From Rhipicephalus microplus (lineage: Eukaryota; Arthropoda; Arachnida; Ixodida; Ixodidae), in the NCBI RefSeq assembly GCF_043290135.1, contig NC_134710.1:279195776-279259775 (forward strand): a stretch of DNA of 64,000 nucleotides, read 5' to 3'. Position numbers and translations under genes: made by a program. Numbering within the stretch: the stretch's first letter is position 1; each line of letters starts with the position of its first letter. The notes beneath the pieces were generated by a model. The model was not told the origin of the DNA, ran no database searches, and saw only the letters and a list, made by a program, of their open reading frames with translations. Positions 45,511 through 56,680 of the stretch are shown here, piece by piece.

Positions 45511-46658
45511 CGGGATGTCACAGAACTAGCGCTCCAAAAGGGCGCGCCGCCAAATTCTCGCGACGAACCGCCGGAGTGACGCCGCGAGGTCAACGAAAAA
45601 GAAAGAAAAAGACAACAAACATCTAAAGGCTCCCTGGGCGCGCGAGCCTCTCCTCTCGGATGCGTGGCTTCGCCGAGGAACCTCCTCACCCCACAACGGC
45701 GGCCGAGCAAACACTAAAAATTTATAGATGGAAAGGGGCGTGTTATGCCGGGTTGAGTCATCTGTCGGGGACGGCCCCAGCCTTCGCTGCGTATCGCGAC
45801 GACGAAATGACGAGAAGCTTCTGGAATCTCGCGCGGAAGGTATTTAATCGAGCAGCCGAGACGAAAGATCGGGAGAAGACGGAAGTTAGCGCCAGAGCGC
45901 GTAGGGTATACCGCCGTGTAGTCGGCGAAGGTTTTGTCCGTAGAGACAAAGCAGGAGAAGATGATTTCCACCTGAGGGGTGACGACTCGAGCTACAGGCA
46001 AGAGTGTGTGTTTACCGCTATCGAGCGAAGACGCGTGGCAACAGCTGCGTGTGTGAAGCCGACGTGTTTCCGGCGAAGAAGTTTGAAGCTTGGAGAGTGG
46101 CCAATCGAAGACGCGAGGTCTCCTGGAAGACATACTTCGGCGAGATTTCCTGGAAGAGGACCTTCAGGGGCAGCGGAACGACAACAACGCTGGACTTTGA
46201 GTGAGTGATTCTCGGAAGAGTATCATCCAGACTTTTGTTCCAAGAACTTTGGATTGAATAGGTTTTCTATCTCTTTAGTCTTTAAGTGTCTTGGTTGTTC
46301 AATGCATGCGACTGCATTGTAGTGCGTATTGTTGTCTGTGTCCATTGTTTTGAGTGTGGCTAATTGTACTGTGTAGTACGTTGTTTGATTGGTGACATAC
46401 TGTCCTCGTCTATTGTGGAGTGTGCATTCTTGTGTATGGTTTTCGATCTGCCATTATTGAGAATATAATTGTGTTTTGTTTATCAATTCTCGGCTCTGAC
46501 TTGTCTTTGGGCCACAGCCGGCGTCCGCTGGCGCACCAGAAAGGACCACTTCTAAATTGTCCACGCTTTCGTGGTGCGGTTCGGGGGGCCGATACTTTGG
46601 CCCTTGGGATTAGCCCGGCGATCGCCTCCCTAATTAACGGGACCTGTGTGACACGGGA
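45511..46658. mobile_element. Solo LTR with 5-bp target duplication
   Basis: CGGGA is present at 45511-45515 and 46654-46658. The 1138 bp between begin TGTCACAGAA and end CTGTGTGACA, with TGTCACA inverted at the end, the TG...CA hallmark of an LTR. A TATA-like TTTATAG lies at about 45720. There is no gag, pol or primer site, so it is a solo LTR left by LTR-LTR recombination, or a non-coding LTR element. Empty sites exist in units 1, 2 and 4 at the equivalent CGGGATCAAACC. The 182-codon frame inside matches no protein family I know. The parent family (gypsy or BEL) is not identifiable. Confidence 0.8.
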
Positions 46659-46730
46659 TCAAACCCGCGTCTTTCGGGTCAGCAGGCGAGCACCGCGAAT
46701 ACTGTGCATCCACCGCGGCCTGCGTGAACT
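46659..46730 (-). repeat. Reversed tRNA-like / SINE head, unit 3, right part
   Basis: Continuation of the tRNA-like sequence that begins at about 45503 and is interrupted by the solo LTR. Confidence 0.6.
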
Positions 46731-47455
46731 CCTTTGTAGCGTGAACATTTGTGGCGTGAGCCTCTAAATTTACGCAATTCTTCAATTGCGTTCATACAGT
46801 GACAGCTGCGAAGGCTCAACGCTACGAGGTTCAATGGAGCATAGCATTGAAAAGGTAATAAAGCAGCTGCTTAACTTTCTGTCGTCACCGTTTATTTATT
46901 CCTTCGAACCTATTCCTTCGTGCCTACGATGCATGTGGATATATATGCCTGAGGTCCTGCCTTCATTAAAATCCTATTGTACTAAATGAACCTGCTGACT
47001 GGATTACTTCGGCGCCTTTTATATTCCTGGTGGTACTAGTAGCTTCATAGTTTAGTTTATTTCTGCAGAACGAATAAAATGCCTGTTAGTCTTAAAAAAC
47101 AACTAAGCATCGCTTCTACATTCCGAAGAGTTTCAACACTTGCAGCTCACATCAAACACCGTGAAATGCACTTTCCATCGTAGTTGCCTCACATGCTTTT
47201 GCTGTAAGGTTCCTTGAGTAAATCATTATCTTCACAAATGATGATTTTTATTATGTAACTTATGCGCAGCTTGCAATGAACCGGAAACAATAGATCACTG
47301 CCTTCTCACATGCCGCCGTTTCGCCTCACTCCAACTAATAATTTCTGAGGGGCCGATTGGTATGCTTGGATTGGCATTTAATACATTCAAATTTTTATCG
47401 TTTGAAGCCAGTCAGTTGGGTGCGGGCCGATGTGTTATTCTGTCAGGGCTACATA
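46731..47455. other. Pre-vasa flank, unit 3, left part
   Basis: Homologous to 21446-22170, including ACTGGATTACTTCGG-type and GGGGCCGATTGGTATGC blocks. No gene seen. Confidence 0.55.
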
Positions 47456-47720
47456 AACTCATTCAGGCGTCCCGCCACGGTGGTCTAGTGGCTAAGGTAC
47501 TCTGCTGCTGACCCGCTGGTCACGGATTCAAATCCCGGCTGCGGCGGCTGCATTTTCGATGGAGGCGGAAATGTTGTAGGCCCGGGTGCTCAGATTTGGG
47601 TGCACGTTAAAGAACCCCAGGTGGTCGAAATTTCCGGAGCCCTCCACTACGGCGTCTCTCATAATCAAATGGTGGTTTTGGGACGTTAAACACCACATAT
47701 CAATCATCAACTCATTCAGG
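47456..47720 (+). mobile_element. Ruka-like SINE with 12-bp target duplication
   Basis: AACTCATTCAGG is present at 47456-47467 and 47709-47720. Between them, 241 bp begin with CGTCCCGCCACGGTGGTCTAG (A box), carry GGATTCAAATCCC (B box), and continue through the Ruka-type body to a CACATATCAATCAT tail. It is the only SINE here on the + strand at this site. The other units have the uninterrupted target, so the insertion is specific to unit 3 and more recent than the array duplications. Confidence 0.9.
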
Positions 47721-47755
47721 AAACCAGAGGGATACACTGCTAGTGGAATCGGCAG

Positions 47756-47993
47756 GTGATGATGATGATGATTATGATCCTTGATACTCTGGCGCACACC
47801 CGCAAAGGGGAATCGGCCAAGAACCGGGCGGCAGGATCTTAACTAAAAGGCTAATGGTTTTTCAAACAAAACGTAATTTTCGGCTGAAAAAAATATAGAA
47901 AGAAAAGCCGAAAATTGAAAAAGGAGTATATCTGAGCAGGGAGCGATGCAGGCTATCAGATGCGATTTCAGACATAGGTAATGGTGGGTCTAA

Positions 47994-48032
<39 letters not shown>

Positions 48033-48036
48033 CAGA
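47756..48036 (-). other. LINE B 3' UTR with (AT)n tract
   Basis: Non-coding tail of LINE B, with an (AT)n run at 47998-48030 and a trinucleotide TCA tail ending at 47756. Confidence 0.75.
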
Positions 48037-48633
48037 TTAACATGGTAATCGCTTTGTTTCAATTATGTATTCAAATAACGCAGAGCAGACGTCCCTGTGG
48101 CTATAACCGAATTTAATGCTCCCAAACGACAAAATTACTGCCACATTTAATTCTACTCCCAATTTTTCAAGTGGAGCTACCATGTATCTTTTCCGCTGAT
48201 GAGAATATCGGTGACAGAACAAAAAGAAGTGATCTATCGTTTCCATTTCTTCGCAAGTCTGACATAAAGGTGACGCCTTTAGACCAACTTTATGCAAATA
48301 ATAATTCAGTTGCGGAATTCTGCAACGCAATCTTGTAAAAGTAACTTCCATGTGCCGCGTTGGACACCACTGTCTATTCCAGTGGCATCTTAGATGTGCG
48401 AAATCTTGATATTTATCAAATGAGTAGCAGTCGTATTCATGCAAACAGAGGTTTCTAAACCTTATTGCTGTCGCGTAAGCCGTATCAGGCAAAATCGGGA
48501 TAAGGGGACCGCTAAGAGATACTGTGCATAGTGCATCCGCCATCTCATTGAGATATATGCCACGATGGCCGGGTACCCATAAGAGCTGATGTTTTTTCAA
48601 GTTTGTCGGTATGAGTTGTCGAAACATGTGCAT
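48037..48633 (-). pseudogene. LINE B ORF2, RNase H C-terminus and zinc motif
   Basis: Starts with a segment ending LLWVPGHRGIYLNEMADALC, which holds the His and last Asp of RNase H. Further on, ASPLCQTCEEMETIDHFFLFC is the Cys2-His-Cys motif found near the end of I-type ORF2. It ends at a stop at 48037-48039. A stop at 48652-48654 separates it from the first half of the RNase H domain. Confidence 0.85.
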
Positions 48634-48651
48634 AAGTGTTAAGTTGGCTCC

Positions 48652-49056
48652 TTAAGACAGAGCAGCACATACTGAAAAAGAATCTGTAATTACGACTGCT
48701 TCCGATTCGCCCAAAGGAAGTTCCTGTAGTGCCAGTACAATATCAAATAATTCTGCTATGACTATTGGTGTGTAATCTGGGAGTCTAACCGAAAAGGACC
48801 AGTCAAGGGAACGTGAGAAGATACCTGCCCCAGCCTTTTCATTTGATACGGATCCATCAGTCGCAATTATGTTGTTCATGTTCACACGTGCCAAGTAATC
48901 CTGCAGCCGATCATTTAAATATTTAAATGGCATTTGCTTTGCGTTAGAGGGATAAATATTCTCAAATTCTATCTTAAGATCTAAATTAACGTTTCTTGTT
49001 GAGAAAATATGTTTGATTTTGACGTTCAGTGGTTCTAGCAGTGCTTGAACGAACAA
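48652..49056 (-). pseudogene. LINE B ORF2, RNase H N-terminus
   Basis: Carries IIATDGSVSNEKAGAGIF (first catalytic Asp), IVIAELFDIVLAL (Glu) and VVITDSFSVCAAL (second Asp). RNase H in these LINEs removes the RNA strand after first-strand synthesis. A frame change at about 49040-49056 disconnects it from the RT. Confidence 0.88.
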
Positions 49057-49943
49057 GATCTGTGGGCAGTGGAATCGTGACCACCAAGTTTCAAAAAATA
49101 AGCTTGGTTCTTTAATAAAAGCATAAAACGATACTCTCTAGGGCACAGTGTATATTTTAAAAATGTTTTGATAGTAAGCATTTTGAATCTATTCAACAAT
49201 GACGGTATACGCACTTCCATGTATAGCATATTGTTAGCAACAAACTTGGGCAGTCCAAGGCACAGTCGTAAAGCCTCCCTTTCTAATAGTATTAGTGGTC
49301 TCATTTTATATGTCGCTATGCCCGAAAATGAGACACAGCCGAATTCCATAATAGGACGAATGTACATTTTATAGACCATTACCAATGTATTTCTTCGCAA
49401 CCCCCTTTTTATGTTGCTGAGCTTGCGTAACCACCCCATGGCTCGTGTTGCTTTGGACGCAATGTAATCGATGTGCCTTTTCCAATTTAACGAGCTGTTA
49501 TATATGATGCCTAAGTATTTGAGTGAATCCACCTGGGGAATCTGCTCTGTGCCATACATCAAGGAGATGTTGACAGGATCCCTGAACGAGAACGCTAGAA
49601 GCGCGCTTTTGTTTACGTTTAGTGACATTCCAATTTTTTCAAGCCATTCCTCTATCATGTTTAGGTAATTCTGTAATGTCTGATAAAGTAATTGCAGATC
49701 ACTGTTTGTCGCAAAGAAAGCAATGTCATCTGCATATACATATAAATGAATATCGCTATGTGTTGGAATCGAACTGAGGAAGATGTTAAACAACACCGGT
49801 GAGAGCACTGCCCCCTGTGGTACGCCACGGTATTGTCGATATCTGTTAGAAAAACAACCCCTTTGAAAGCAATAAAACTCACTCTTCCTTAAAAACTCTG
49901 CTACCCATGCTGTCATATAGTTTGGTAAGTGTGACATTTCCAT
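49035..49943 (-). pseudogene. LINE B ORF2, RT palm and thumb
   Basis: Open for 302 codons. GVPQGAVLSPVLFNIFLSSI and VYADDIAFF (catalytic YADD) are intact, followed by LEKIGMSLNVNKS and a long connection segment to a Lys/Leu-rich thumb. With motif A in the previous piece, all RT catalytic residues are present; only the frame is broken at about 49930. Confidence 0.9.
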
Positions 49944-50934
49944 CTGGTATTTAGTATTTTATGCTCCACTTTGTCATACGCCTTGGCCAAATCTAGAGTA
50001 ACTAATGCACAATACTCTCTTTTACGTCTAGCCAACTGTATACGACTCTCCAAATCCGCGTGCGCACACCATATGGAGCATCCCGATTTAAAGCCAATTT
50101 GACTGGGGTTCAGTATTGATTTCTCCTCAATGTATTTTATTACACGTGCATTCAAAACTCTTTCAGTTAGTTTAACCAAATTAGATGTAAGAGAAATTGG
50201 CCTCACATTGTCAAGTGTATACCCAAGTCCCTGTTTTTTAAGTATCGGAATTATTTTGGAAAGTTTCCAATCCACCGGTATCCAAGAATTTTTCAAAAAG
50301 TAATTAACCATATTACAAAGTTCATGTGGGGAAATGCCATATAATACTTTTATCATTGCTGAGGTTACTCCATCTGGTCCAGGTGCTTTAGGAGGTAAGT
50401 GCCTCACTACACCCGCTAGTTCCGCTAATGTCACCTCATTGAACTCTTCCCCTGCAATTGGCTTTACTATGTGTCTTGGCATTGTTGATGTGAATCTTTC
50501 TTCTAATTCTTTAGCAACATTTTCTAATTTTTCAGTGAGTTTGCTAGGCGATAGAATTGAAGAATCAATATTGTCTGATGGTGGTATCATTTTTTTGGAA
50601 CGCAAAGATCTAAAAAGAGCTTTTCTGTTGTATGGTTTTGAAAGATAGTTAAATTTGTTAGTGTCATAGTCATCTTTTGCTTTGCATACTGTACGTTTAA
50701 AATCTGCTGCCACGTATTTATAGTCACACCAGTTTTTTGGGCATTGTGGAGAAGTTGCTTCCACACCGCTTTCCGTTTTCTATACCCCCTCATACAATCA
50801 GCGTTCCACCATGGGCTAAACGACCTGCCTGTGCCTGAAGTTATTGAAAAAGTTGACTTTTTTATTGCTCTTCTCAATACCGCACATAGACTCATAGCCC
50901 GAATCTCTTCCTGCATGTCCTTGCGAAGAACCAA
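49913..50934 (-). pseudogene. LINE B ORF2, linker and RT fingers
   Basis: Two overlapping frames. The first (50587-50934) has FSPWWNADCMRGYRKRKAVW. The second (49913-50764) has LPPKAPGPDGVTSAMIK, WKLSKIIPILKKQG, RPISLTSNLVKLTERVL, QIGFKSGCS and LVTLDLAKAYDKVEH (catalytic Asp of motif A). The frame changes near 50700 and at the end of motif A. Confidence 0.9.
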
Positions 50935-50993
50935 AGTAGACTTTAAGTCTTTTTGTAAACGCCCCTAATTTACAAACGAGCCAATTTTACCAG

Positions 50994-51683
50994 TTAAAAA
51001 TATATGGGAAAGTTAATATCGAAGCTAATAGGAAGGTGGTCACTGTTTGTTGTGCAATCTAATGTTTTCCGCGACGAAATGTTTAGTGAGGAGCTGGAAA
51101 AGGTCAGATCTATCGCCGACTTTGATTGTCTCCTAATAAACGTAAATGTGGGGAAATTCACACAAGATAAGTTATTATCAGCAGTCCATTCCCACAAGCG
51201 CCTTCCATTTAGATCAGTCTTGAAACCCCAAGACACGTGGTGTGAATTAAAGTCGCCAGTTGATATTACATCCTTCCTGCAGGAAGCTAACATTGCATCT
51301 AAGCATCTTGTGTCCTGTACTCCTACCGGAAAGTATGCGTTAACAAAAGAAAAAGGGGAACAGCCTGGCAGAGTGATGTCTAATACCATAATTTCATAGT
51401 TAGAATCCATGCACAGGTAGTTAATCTTCGCTCTATGACTAAATTTAGTTAATATAAAAATGGCAAGTCTACCACCTCTGCTAGGTCTGTCTAAACGAAA
51501 TAAGCGATAATTTTTTAGGTAAAATTTCTGTCCATTTGTAAGCCAAGTTTCTTGTAAAGTAATAATATCTGGAGAAATTTGGGAAGAAATACACGATAAA
51601 TCTGTGGTAGCTGACCATATTGATCGACAATTCCACTGTAATACTTTTAAGGAGCCTATTTTGACTCTATAAACCCGCCGCAA
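50994..51683 (-). pseudogene. LINE B ORF2, AP-type endonuclease
   Basis: Open for 229 codons with VLQWNCRSIW, ITLQETWL, GDFNSHHVSWG, SAIDLTF and NSDHLPISF: every metal and substrate residue expected in an apurinic-type endonuclease is present. The open frame overlaps the end of ORF1 by 17 bases. No ATG is present at its start (the first codon used is TTG), so translation could depend on reinitiation or on the upstream ORF1. A stop follows at 50994 before the RT linker. Confidence 0.9.
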
Positions 51684-52092
51684 AGACTGCTTGATCCAAA
51701 AGATCTTTCTTCAAAAAGTCTTTTTTGGAGAGGTTCTCCAAAAAGTCTTTCTTGGACAGGAACTTTTTAGATTTTGACTTCTGTGAAGACTTCTTCCATA
51801 GGGGAGATCTGGCACGCTTCAAGAAATTATGAGATTCCGCATCAATATCTGTGAATTCATCAGTGTCAACTGATACGGGTTCTGGATCTGCCCACTGTGT
51901 CTTATTGGAGGGTCCTGCTTTAGGAGATGCGCATCGTGTAGGAGCTATCGGACTTTCTGTCTCGGCACACTTTGAAACCTCCAAATCCAGTGAAGTCTGA
52001 TTTTTCATAGACACTGAAGCAATGATTTGGGTCAACTGAGATGTTAACAATGCAGCCACGACTCCAAAAATACTGCTGGCAAGACGCTCCAT
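51667..52092 (-). pseudogene. LINE B ORF1 C-terminal part
   Basis: 141 codons from the ATG at the truncation point to a TAG at 51667-51669. It has a hydrophobic start, an acidic middle and a very Lys-rich end (KKSSQKSKSKKF, then repeats of SKKDFL). The zinc knuckles of ORF1 lie upstream in LINE A and are missing here, so only the C-terminal tail survived. The ATG at the break is probably coincidental. Confidence 0.7.
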
Positions 52093-52098
52093 TGGCAG

Positions 52099-52599
52099 AT
52101 AAATCCAATTGTTTGTCCCTCTTCTTTTTTTTTGCTAACTAAAAAAAATTTGGTAATTTGATTCCTTTCGCCCTTTGCGCAATTTCAAGATACGTCATTA
52201 TTCATCGTTTTGTTATCTGATTACTCTCTGTTTTAACAACCATTCTATAAAAATTACGTTATAAGGTACAGCGTGGGGTATCTCTCTTGCGCTGATGAGC
52301 CAAAACCTTCTAGGCGAGAAATCAAACATTCAAATCAGTTGTCTACTTTCACCTGTGTTCGTCTTCCTTCATGTTGTTTTGTTTTCTGGCACTAGTTACG
52401 ATAAATTGAATTTCATAATAACAAGAAGTCCTAAAATTTAAAGTTTTAAAACGATGATTATTGTTAGATGGTTTCTGGTGTATAATTTGATTTTACCTTT
52501 TTTCGCCAAGACAACTTCAATAGTTTTCTTTCACTTATTTCCGATGACGTAGTTTGGAGTTTGCCTATGGCTGACTAGATAGTAAGACTTCTGCCCACT
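52099..52599. other. Pre-vasa flank, unit 3, right part
   Basis: Continues the flank interrupted by LINE B, starting ATAAATCCAATT, through TGTCTACTTTCACCTG to the start of copy e. No gene seen. Confidence 0.6.
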
Positions 52600-54240
52600 G
52601 TTAAATATTTTTGCGTATAAGGATGAAATAAACGAAGACAGGTGCACATGTATGCCACCCTCAGACAGCTAGAAGGAAGACAACGACGCTGAAATTTCCA
52701 ACCTGTATTTTGCTGGTATTCGTTACGGCTTTTAATCAGCGTTAGTCGGCTTTGGCCGCGGTCGCGGCGTTGATAAGACAGTCATGGGTTGAGGATCGAT
52801 CACCGGCTGCAAGACGACCAGCAGTTGAACCACCACGACCGATTCCTCACGCTGAGGCGCGGGAGGCCAGTCCAATGGTACACCGGCAAAGTCAAGCTTG
52901 GTAAACGCCAATGGTACTGCCAGGTATGGTTGGAACTACTATGTTGTGGTGACAGCAACAATATTGCAGGTATCGTGACCTCGGACGACCCCTGGGAAGA
53001 GGAAGATTCGAGCAGTGGCTGGAAGGTGGAGCCCAGTTCAAGCTTTGTGGGGAAGGATGAGGAAGCATGGTGCGTTTCAACTGACACCAAGAATGATACC
53101 ACAGTAGAAACTGCCCAAACGCAGCCTCAGCTGTGGCCGTGGAACAGGTTGTTTTAGGTGTGGAGAGAAAGGTGACATGAGTCGTGAATGTCCCAAAGAA
53201 TACTCCGATTCTGTGGGTGGCGGCAGCTCGGATGGTAGAGGCTGCTTTAAGTTAGGTCAGGACAGCCACATGAGCCGATAAGGACCAAAGACCGATTCCT
53301 CGGATGGTGGTAGAGGTGATCGAAGAGGCTGCTTCAAATGTGGCAAAGCAAGCTACATCAGTTGGGATTGCCCAATATATTTTAGCGATAATAGACCCAA
53401 GAGGGGCTGCTTCAACTGTGAATAGGACGCTCATATGAGCCGGGACTGCCTGAACGCACAGCAGGAGCGGTGTTCCAAGGGATGTCTTAAGAGGGGCGAG
53501 GAAGTGCATACGAAGAGCGCGTGCCCCAACCCAGACGCCGGCAGCGGACGAGGAGGAGACTGCTTCGAAGATGGGGGTTACCGGACGCGAGGTTGCTTCA
53601 AGTGCTAGCAGAAGGGCCACGCAGCCAACACTACACGAACGAGCCTGTGCCTCTCATGGGACACCGACAGCAAGCCAATGGAGGCACCTTATTTTCCACC
53701 CTCTCTCTCAGCGGATGAGGACACGCTCTTGTCGACCATCTCCACCAACATCAACTTCGAGGAGTACAGTTCAATTCCCGTGGAAGTTAGGGACGTTCAG
53801 TTCCGGATGTCGTTCACCAGCTTCGAGGAAATGAGCCTGTGGGACTTGCCGCTGCAGTACTTGTCGCGCGAAGTATGTCAAGCCGAGTGCATAAAGAAAT
53901 AAGCCATCAAAATTGCTTTGGCTGGCCGGCACATGATGACCGGCATACTGACTGGATCTGGAAAGATGGTGGCATTCGTGATGCTCAATCTGCACACGCT
54001 GGTGCGGGACACTAGCCTTGAGAATCCGTCCTACCAGCCCCTGCAGATTCCTATGGTAGTGGTCCTGTCGCCAACCCACGAGTCGTTCATCGAGATTGTC
54101 CAGGACGCACACATGGACGCCTAGGTTTCGATCCTCAAGACTGTGTTTCTGTACGGAGGCACGTCGTTGCAGCACCAGCTGGCTGTCCCGTCCCAAAGCT
54201 GCCCCTTCCTGGTGGCCACCACAGGTTTTAGTTAACGTCG
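52600..54240 (+). pseudogene. vasa: vasa/DDX4-like fragment, copy e (subtype 1)
   Basis: The helicase part is the most readable of the six. FEEYSSIPVEV and FTSFEEMSL (subtype 1) are followed by a broken Q-motif region, then motif I as GSGKM (53954-53968), PTHES for motif Ia (about 54074), LYGGTS (about 54150) and VATTGFS at the end. The Walker Thr is Met and the PTREL arginine is lost. A frame break lies in the Q-motif area (about 53885-53900) and a stop follows at 54121. Zinc knuckles (53150-53600) have single ligand losses (CFRCGEKGDMSREC has Asp for His). Motif II is missing. Confidence 0.85.
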
Positions 54241-55006
54241 CACTTATGTGCAAGAATAAAAAAATAATTCCTTTATCACGTATCTCGCTGTTAATGTTAT
54301 AAATATATGGTTTATGTTAACGTTAATATCGTCAATATCGTAAATATTACTGGTAATGTAAATATATTTGTCTTTATTATAGGTATAGTTGATTATAGCT
54401 ATAGGTAATTATAGCCGCAGCGTTATTCTGTCAGGGCTACATAAACCCATTTAGGCAACCAGAGGGATACGCTGCTAGGGGAATCAGCAGATAAATCCAA
54501 TTTGTCCCTGTTCTTCTTTTTGATATTTAAAAAAATTTGGTGAATCGACTCCTTTCGCTATTCGCGCGTTTTCAAGATACTTCATTATTCATCGTTTTCT
54601 TACGTGATTGCTCTCTGTTTTATTATGCATTGTACGAAAATATTGTTATAAGGTACAGCATTGCTATCTTTCTTGTGGGTATGAGCTAAGATCTTCTGGC
54701 GAGAAAACAAACATTGAAAATCAGTTGTCTACTGGCGCTTAGGTTCGCCTTCCTTCCTGTCGTTTTGTTCTCTGGCACAATTTACGATAAGTAGAATTTC
54801 AAAATAACAACAGGACCTAACGGTTATTGTATTTAAGCGATGAAGATCGATAGAGGGTTTCTTATGTATAAGTTGATTTTATTTTTCTTCTTTGCCCTGA
54901 CAACTCCAATTATCTTGTTTCACCTATTTCAGGTAACGTAATTTGGAGTTTTTCTACGGCTGACTAGATAGTAAGACTTTTGCGCTCTTAATTATTTTTG
55001 TGGATA
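54241..55006. other. Shortened spacer between vasa copies e and f
   Basis: About 180 bp of the normal post-vasa AT-rich sequence runs directly into pre-vasa flank at about 54415-54430 (GCAGCGTTATTCTGTCAGGG). The (TCTA)n, SINE and tRNA blocks of a normal unit are absent, a deletion of roughly 7 kb. It also holds an uninterrupted LINE target site, ATCAGCAGATAAATCC, near 54483. Confidence 0.75.
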
Positions 55007-56680
55007 AAGACGAAGTAAACAAAGACCGGTGCACGTGTATGCTGCTCCGAGGAAGCTAGAAGGAAGACGATGACGTTGATGTTTCCAACCTGTTATCTTC
55101 CGGGTCTTCGTCGCGGCTTTCAACCTGCATTAGTCGGCTTTGGCCGAAGCCACGGGTGTGGATAAGCCAACCTTGGCTCGAAGAGCACCGGGTGCAAGGC
55201 GATAAGCTTTTGAACCACCATGACAAATTCCTCAGGCTTGGGCATGGGAGACCAGTCCAACGGTGCACCGGCAGAGTCCAGCTGAGGCAACCCCAATAGT
55301 TCTGCCAGGTATGCTTGGATTTACAATGGTGTGGTGAAAGCAACAATGCTGCAGGCGCGGCGGCCTCGGACGACCCTTAACAAGAAAAAGATTCGAGCAG
55401 CAACTGGATGGTTGAGCTGAGCTGGAGCTTTGGACGAGGCTCCGGGAGGTTTGGCGGAGAGGGCAGTTTCGGAGGTGACCCTTCTGGGAAGGAGGAGGAA
55501 GCAGAGCGTGCTTCAAGTGCAACCAAGAACGATACCACAGTAGAGACTGCCCGAACGCAGCTTCCGGGGGCGGCCGTGGAAGAGGTTGTTTCAAGTGTCG
55601 AGAGAAAGGTCACCTATATTACGAATCTCTCAAGGAAGACTCCGCTTCCATGGGTGGCGGACTCCCCGTGGTAGAAGCTGTTTTAAGTTTGGTCAGGATG
55701 ACCACATGAGCCGAGACTGCCCAAACACCGATACCTCGGGTGGTGGTAGAGGCGGTAGAAGAGGCTGCTTCAAATGTGGCGAGGAAAGCCACCGTCAGTC
55801 GAGAATGCGCAACAGCTTCCAACGCTAACTGACCCGAAATCGGCTGCTTCATCTGCGAATACGACACTGATATGAGCCGAGACTGCCTGAACTTACAGCA
55901 GCAGTGGTGTTCCAAGGGATGTTGTGAGTGTGGCTAAGAAGGGCATAGGAGCCGCGCCTGCCCCCACCTGGACGCTGGCGGCCGACGACGGGGAGACTGC
56001 TCCAAACACGAGAGTTACCGGCCCCATTGTCGCTTCAAGTGCCAGCAGAAGGGCCACACGGTCAATGCTGCACGAACGAGGTTGTGCCTCGCATGGGCCC
56101 CCCACACCAGTCCAATGGAGGCACCCCATATTCGGCCATCTCTTCCTACGGGTCGGACACCCTCTTCTCGACCATCTCCAACGGCATCAACTTCGTCAAG
56201 TACGATGTCATTCCCGTGGAAGTTCGTGAGCCTCAGTTCCGAATGTCGTTAACCAGCTTCGAGCAATTGAGCTTGTAGAACCTCCAGGGGCAGAACTTGC
56301 GGCGCGAAATATGTCAAGCCGACGCCCGTACAGAAGTACGCCGTCAAAATATTTTTGACCGGCCAGGATTTAATGACCTGCGTATAGGCTGGATCTGGAA
56401 CTACGGCATCAATCGTGTTGCCTATTCTGAACACGTTCCTGTGTGACACAGGCCGAGAGAACCCATCCTACAGCACTTGCAGACTCCAATGGGGGTGTTC
56501 CTGTTGCCAACCTACGAGTTCTTCATCCAGATAGCCCAGGATGCACACCTGCACGCCTAGGAGTTGATCCTAAAGACTGTGCTTGTGTACGGAGGGACGT
56601 TGGTGTAGCACCAGCAGGCCGTCATGTCTGAAGGCTGTCACTTCCTGGTGGCCACCACTGGTCTTATTTAACGTCGCAAT
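55007..56680 (+). pseudogene. vasa: vasa/DDX4-like fragment, copy f (subtype 2)
   Basis: A clear knuckle, CFKCNQERYHSRDC, is intact at 55509-55550, with the usual row of damaged ones after it. The linker FVKYDVIPVEVRE is near 56190, FEQLSL at about 56257 with a stop after it, and the Q-motif KPTPVQKYAV is nearly perfect at about 56318. Motif I reads GSGTT (56391-56405), so Lys is Thr. GGT and VATTGLI close the fragment. Confidence 0.83.

Larger units (their letters stand above)
47751..52098 (-). mobile_element. LINE B: reversed EN-RT-RNaseH LINE, 5'-truncated
   Basis: A 4.34-kb insertion on the minus strand between GGCAG at 47751-47755 and 52094-52098 (5-bp or slightly longer target duplication). 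The uninterrupted site is GGCAG followed by ATAAATCC, as at about 54489. Its 3' end on the minus strand is a (TCA)n tail and the 5' end stops at an in-frame ATG within ORF1 (52090-52092). The ORF2 domains are complete but broken by about five frameshifts or stops. It is the same family as LINE A and much younger. Best placed with I-like LINEs that carry RNase H, though the exact clade needs a tree. Confidence 0.88.

Noticed and set aside
45660..46208. 182-codon frame, the longest not explained by a known family on the + strand
   Set aside because: It lies wholly inside the solo LTR, overlaps equally long antisense frames in GC-rich sequence and has no recognisable domain.
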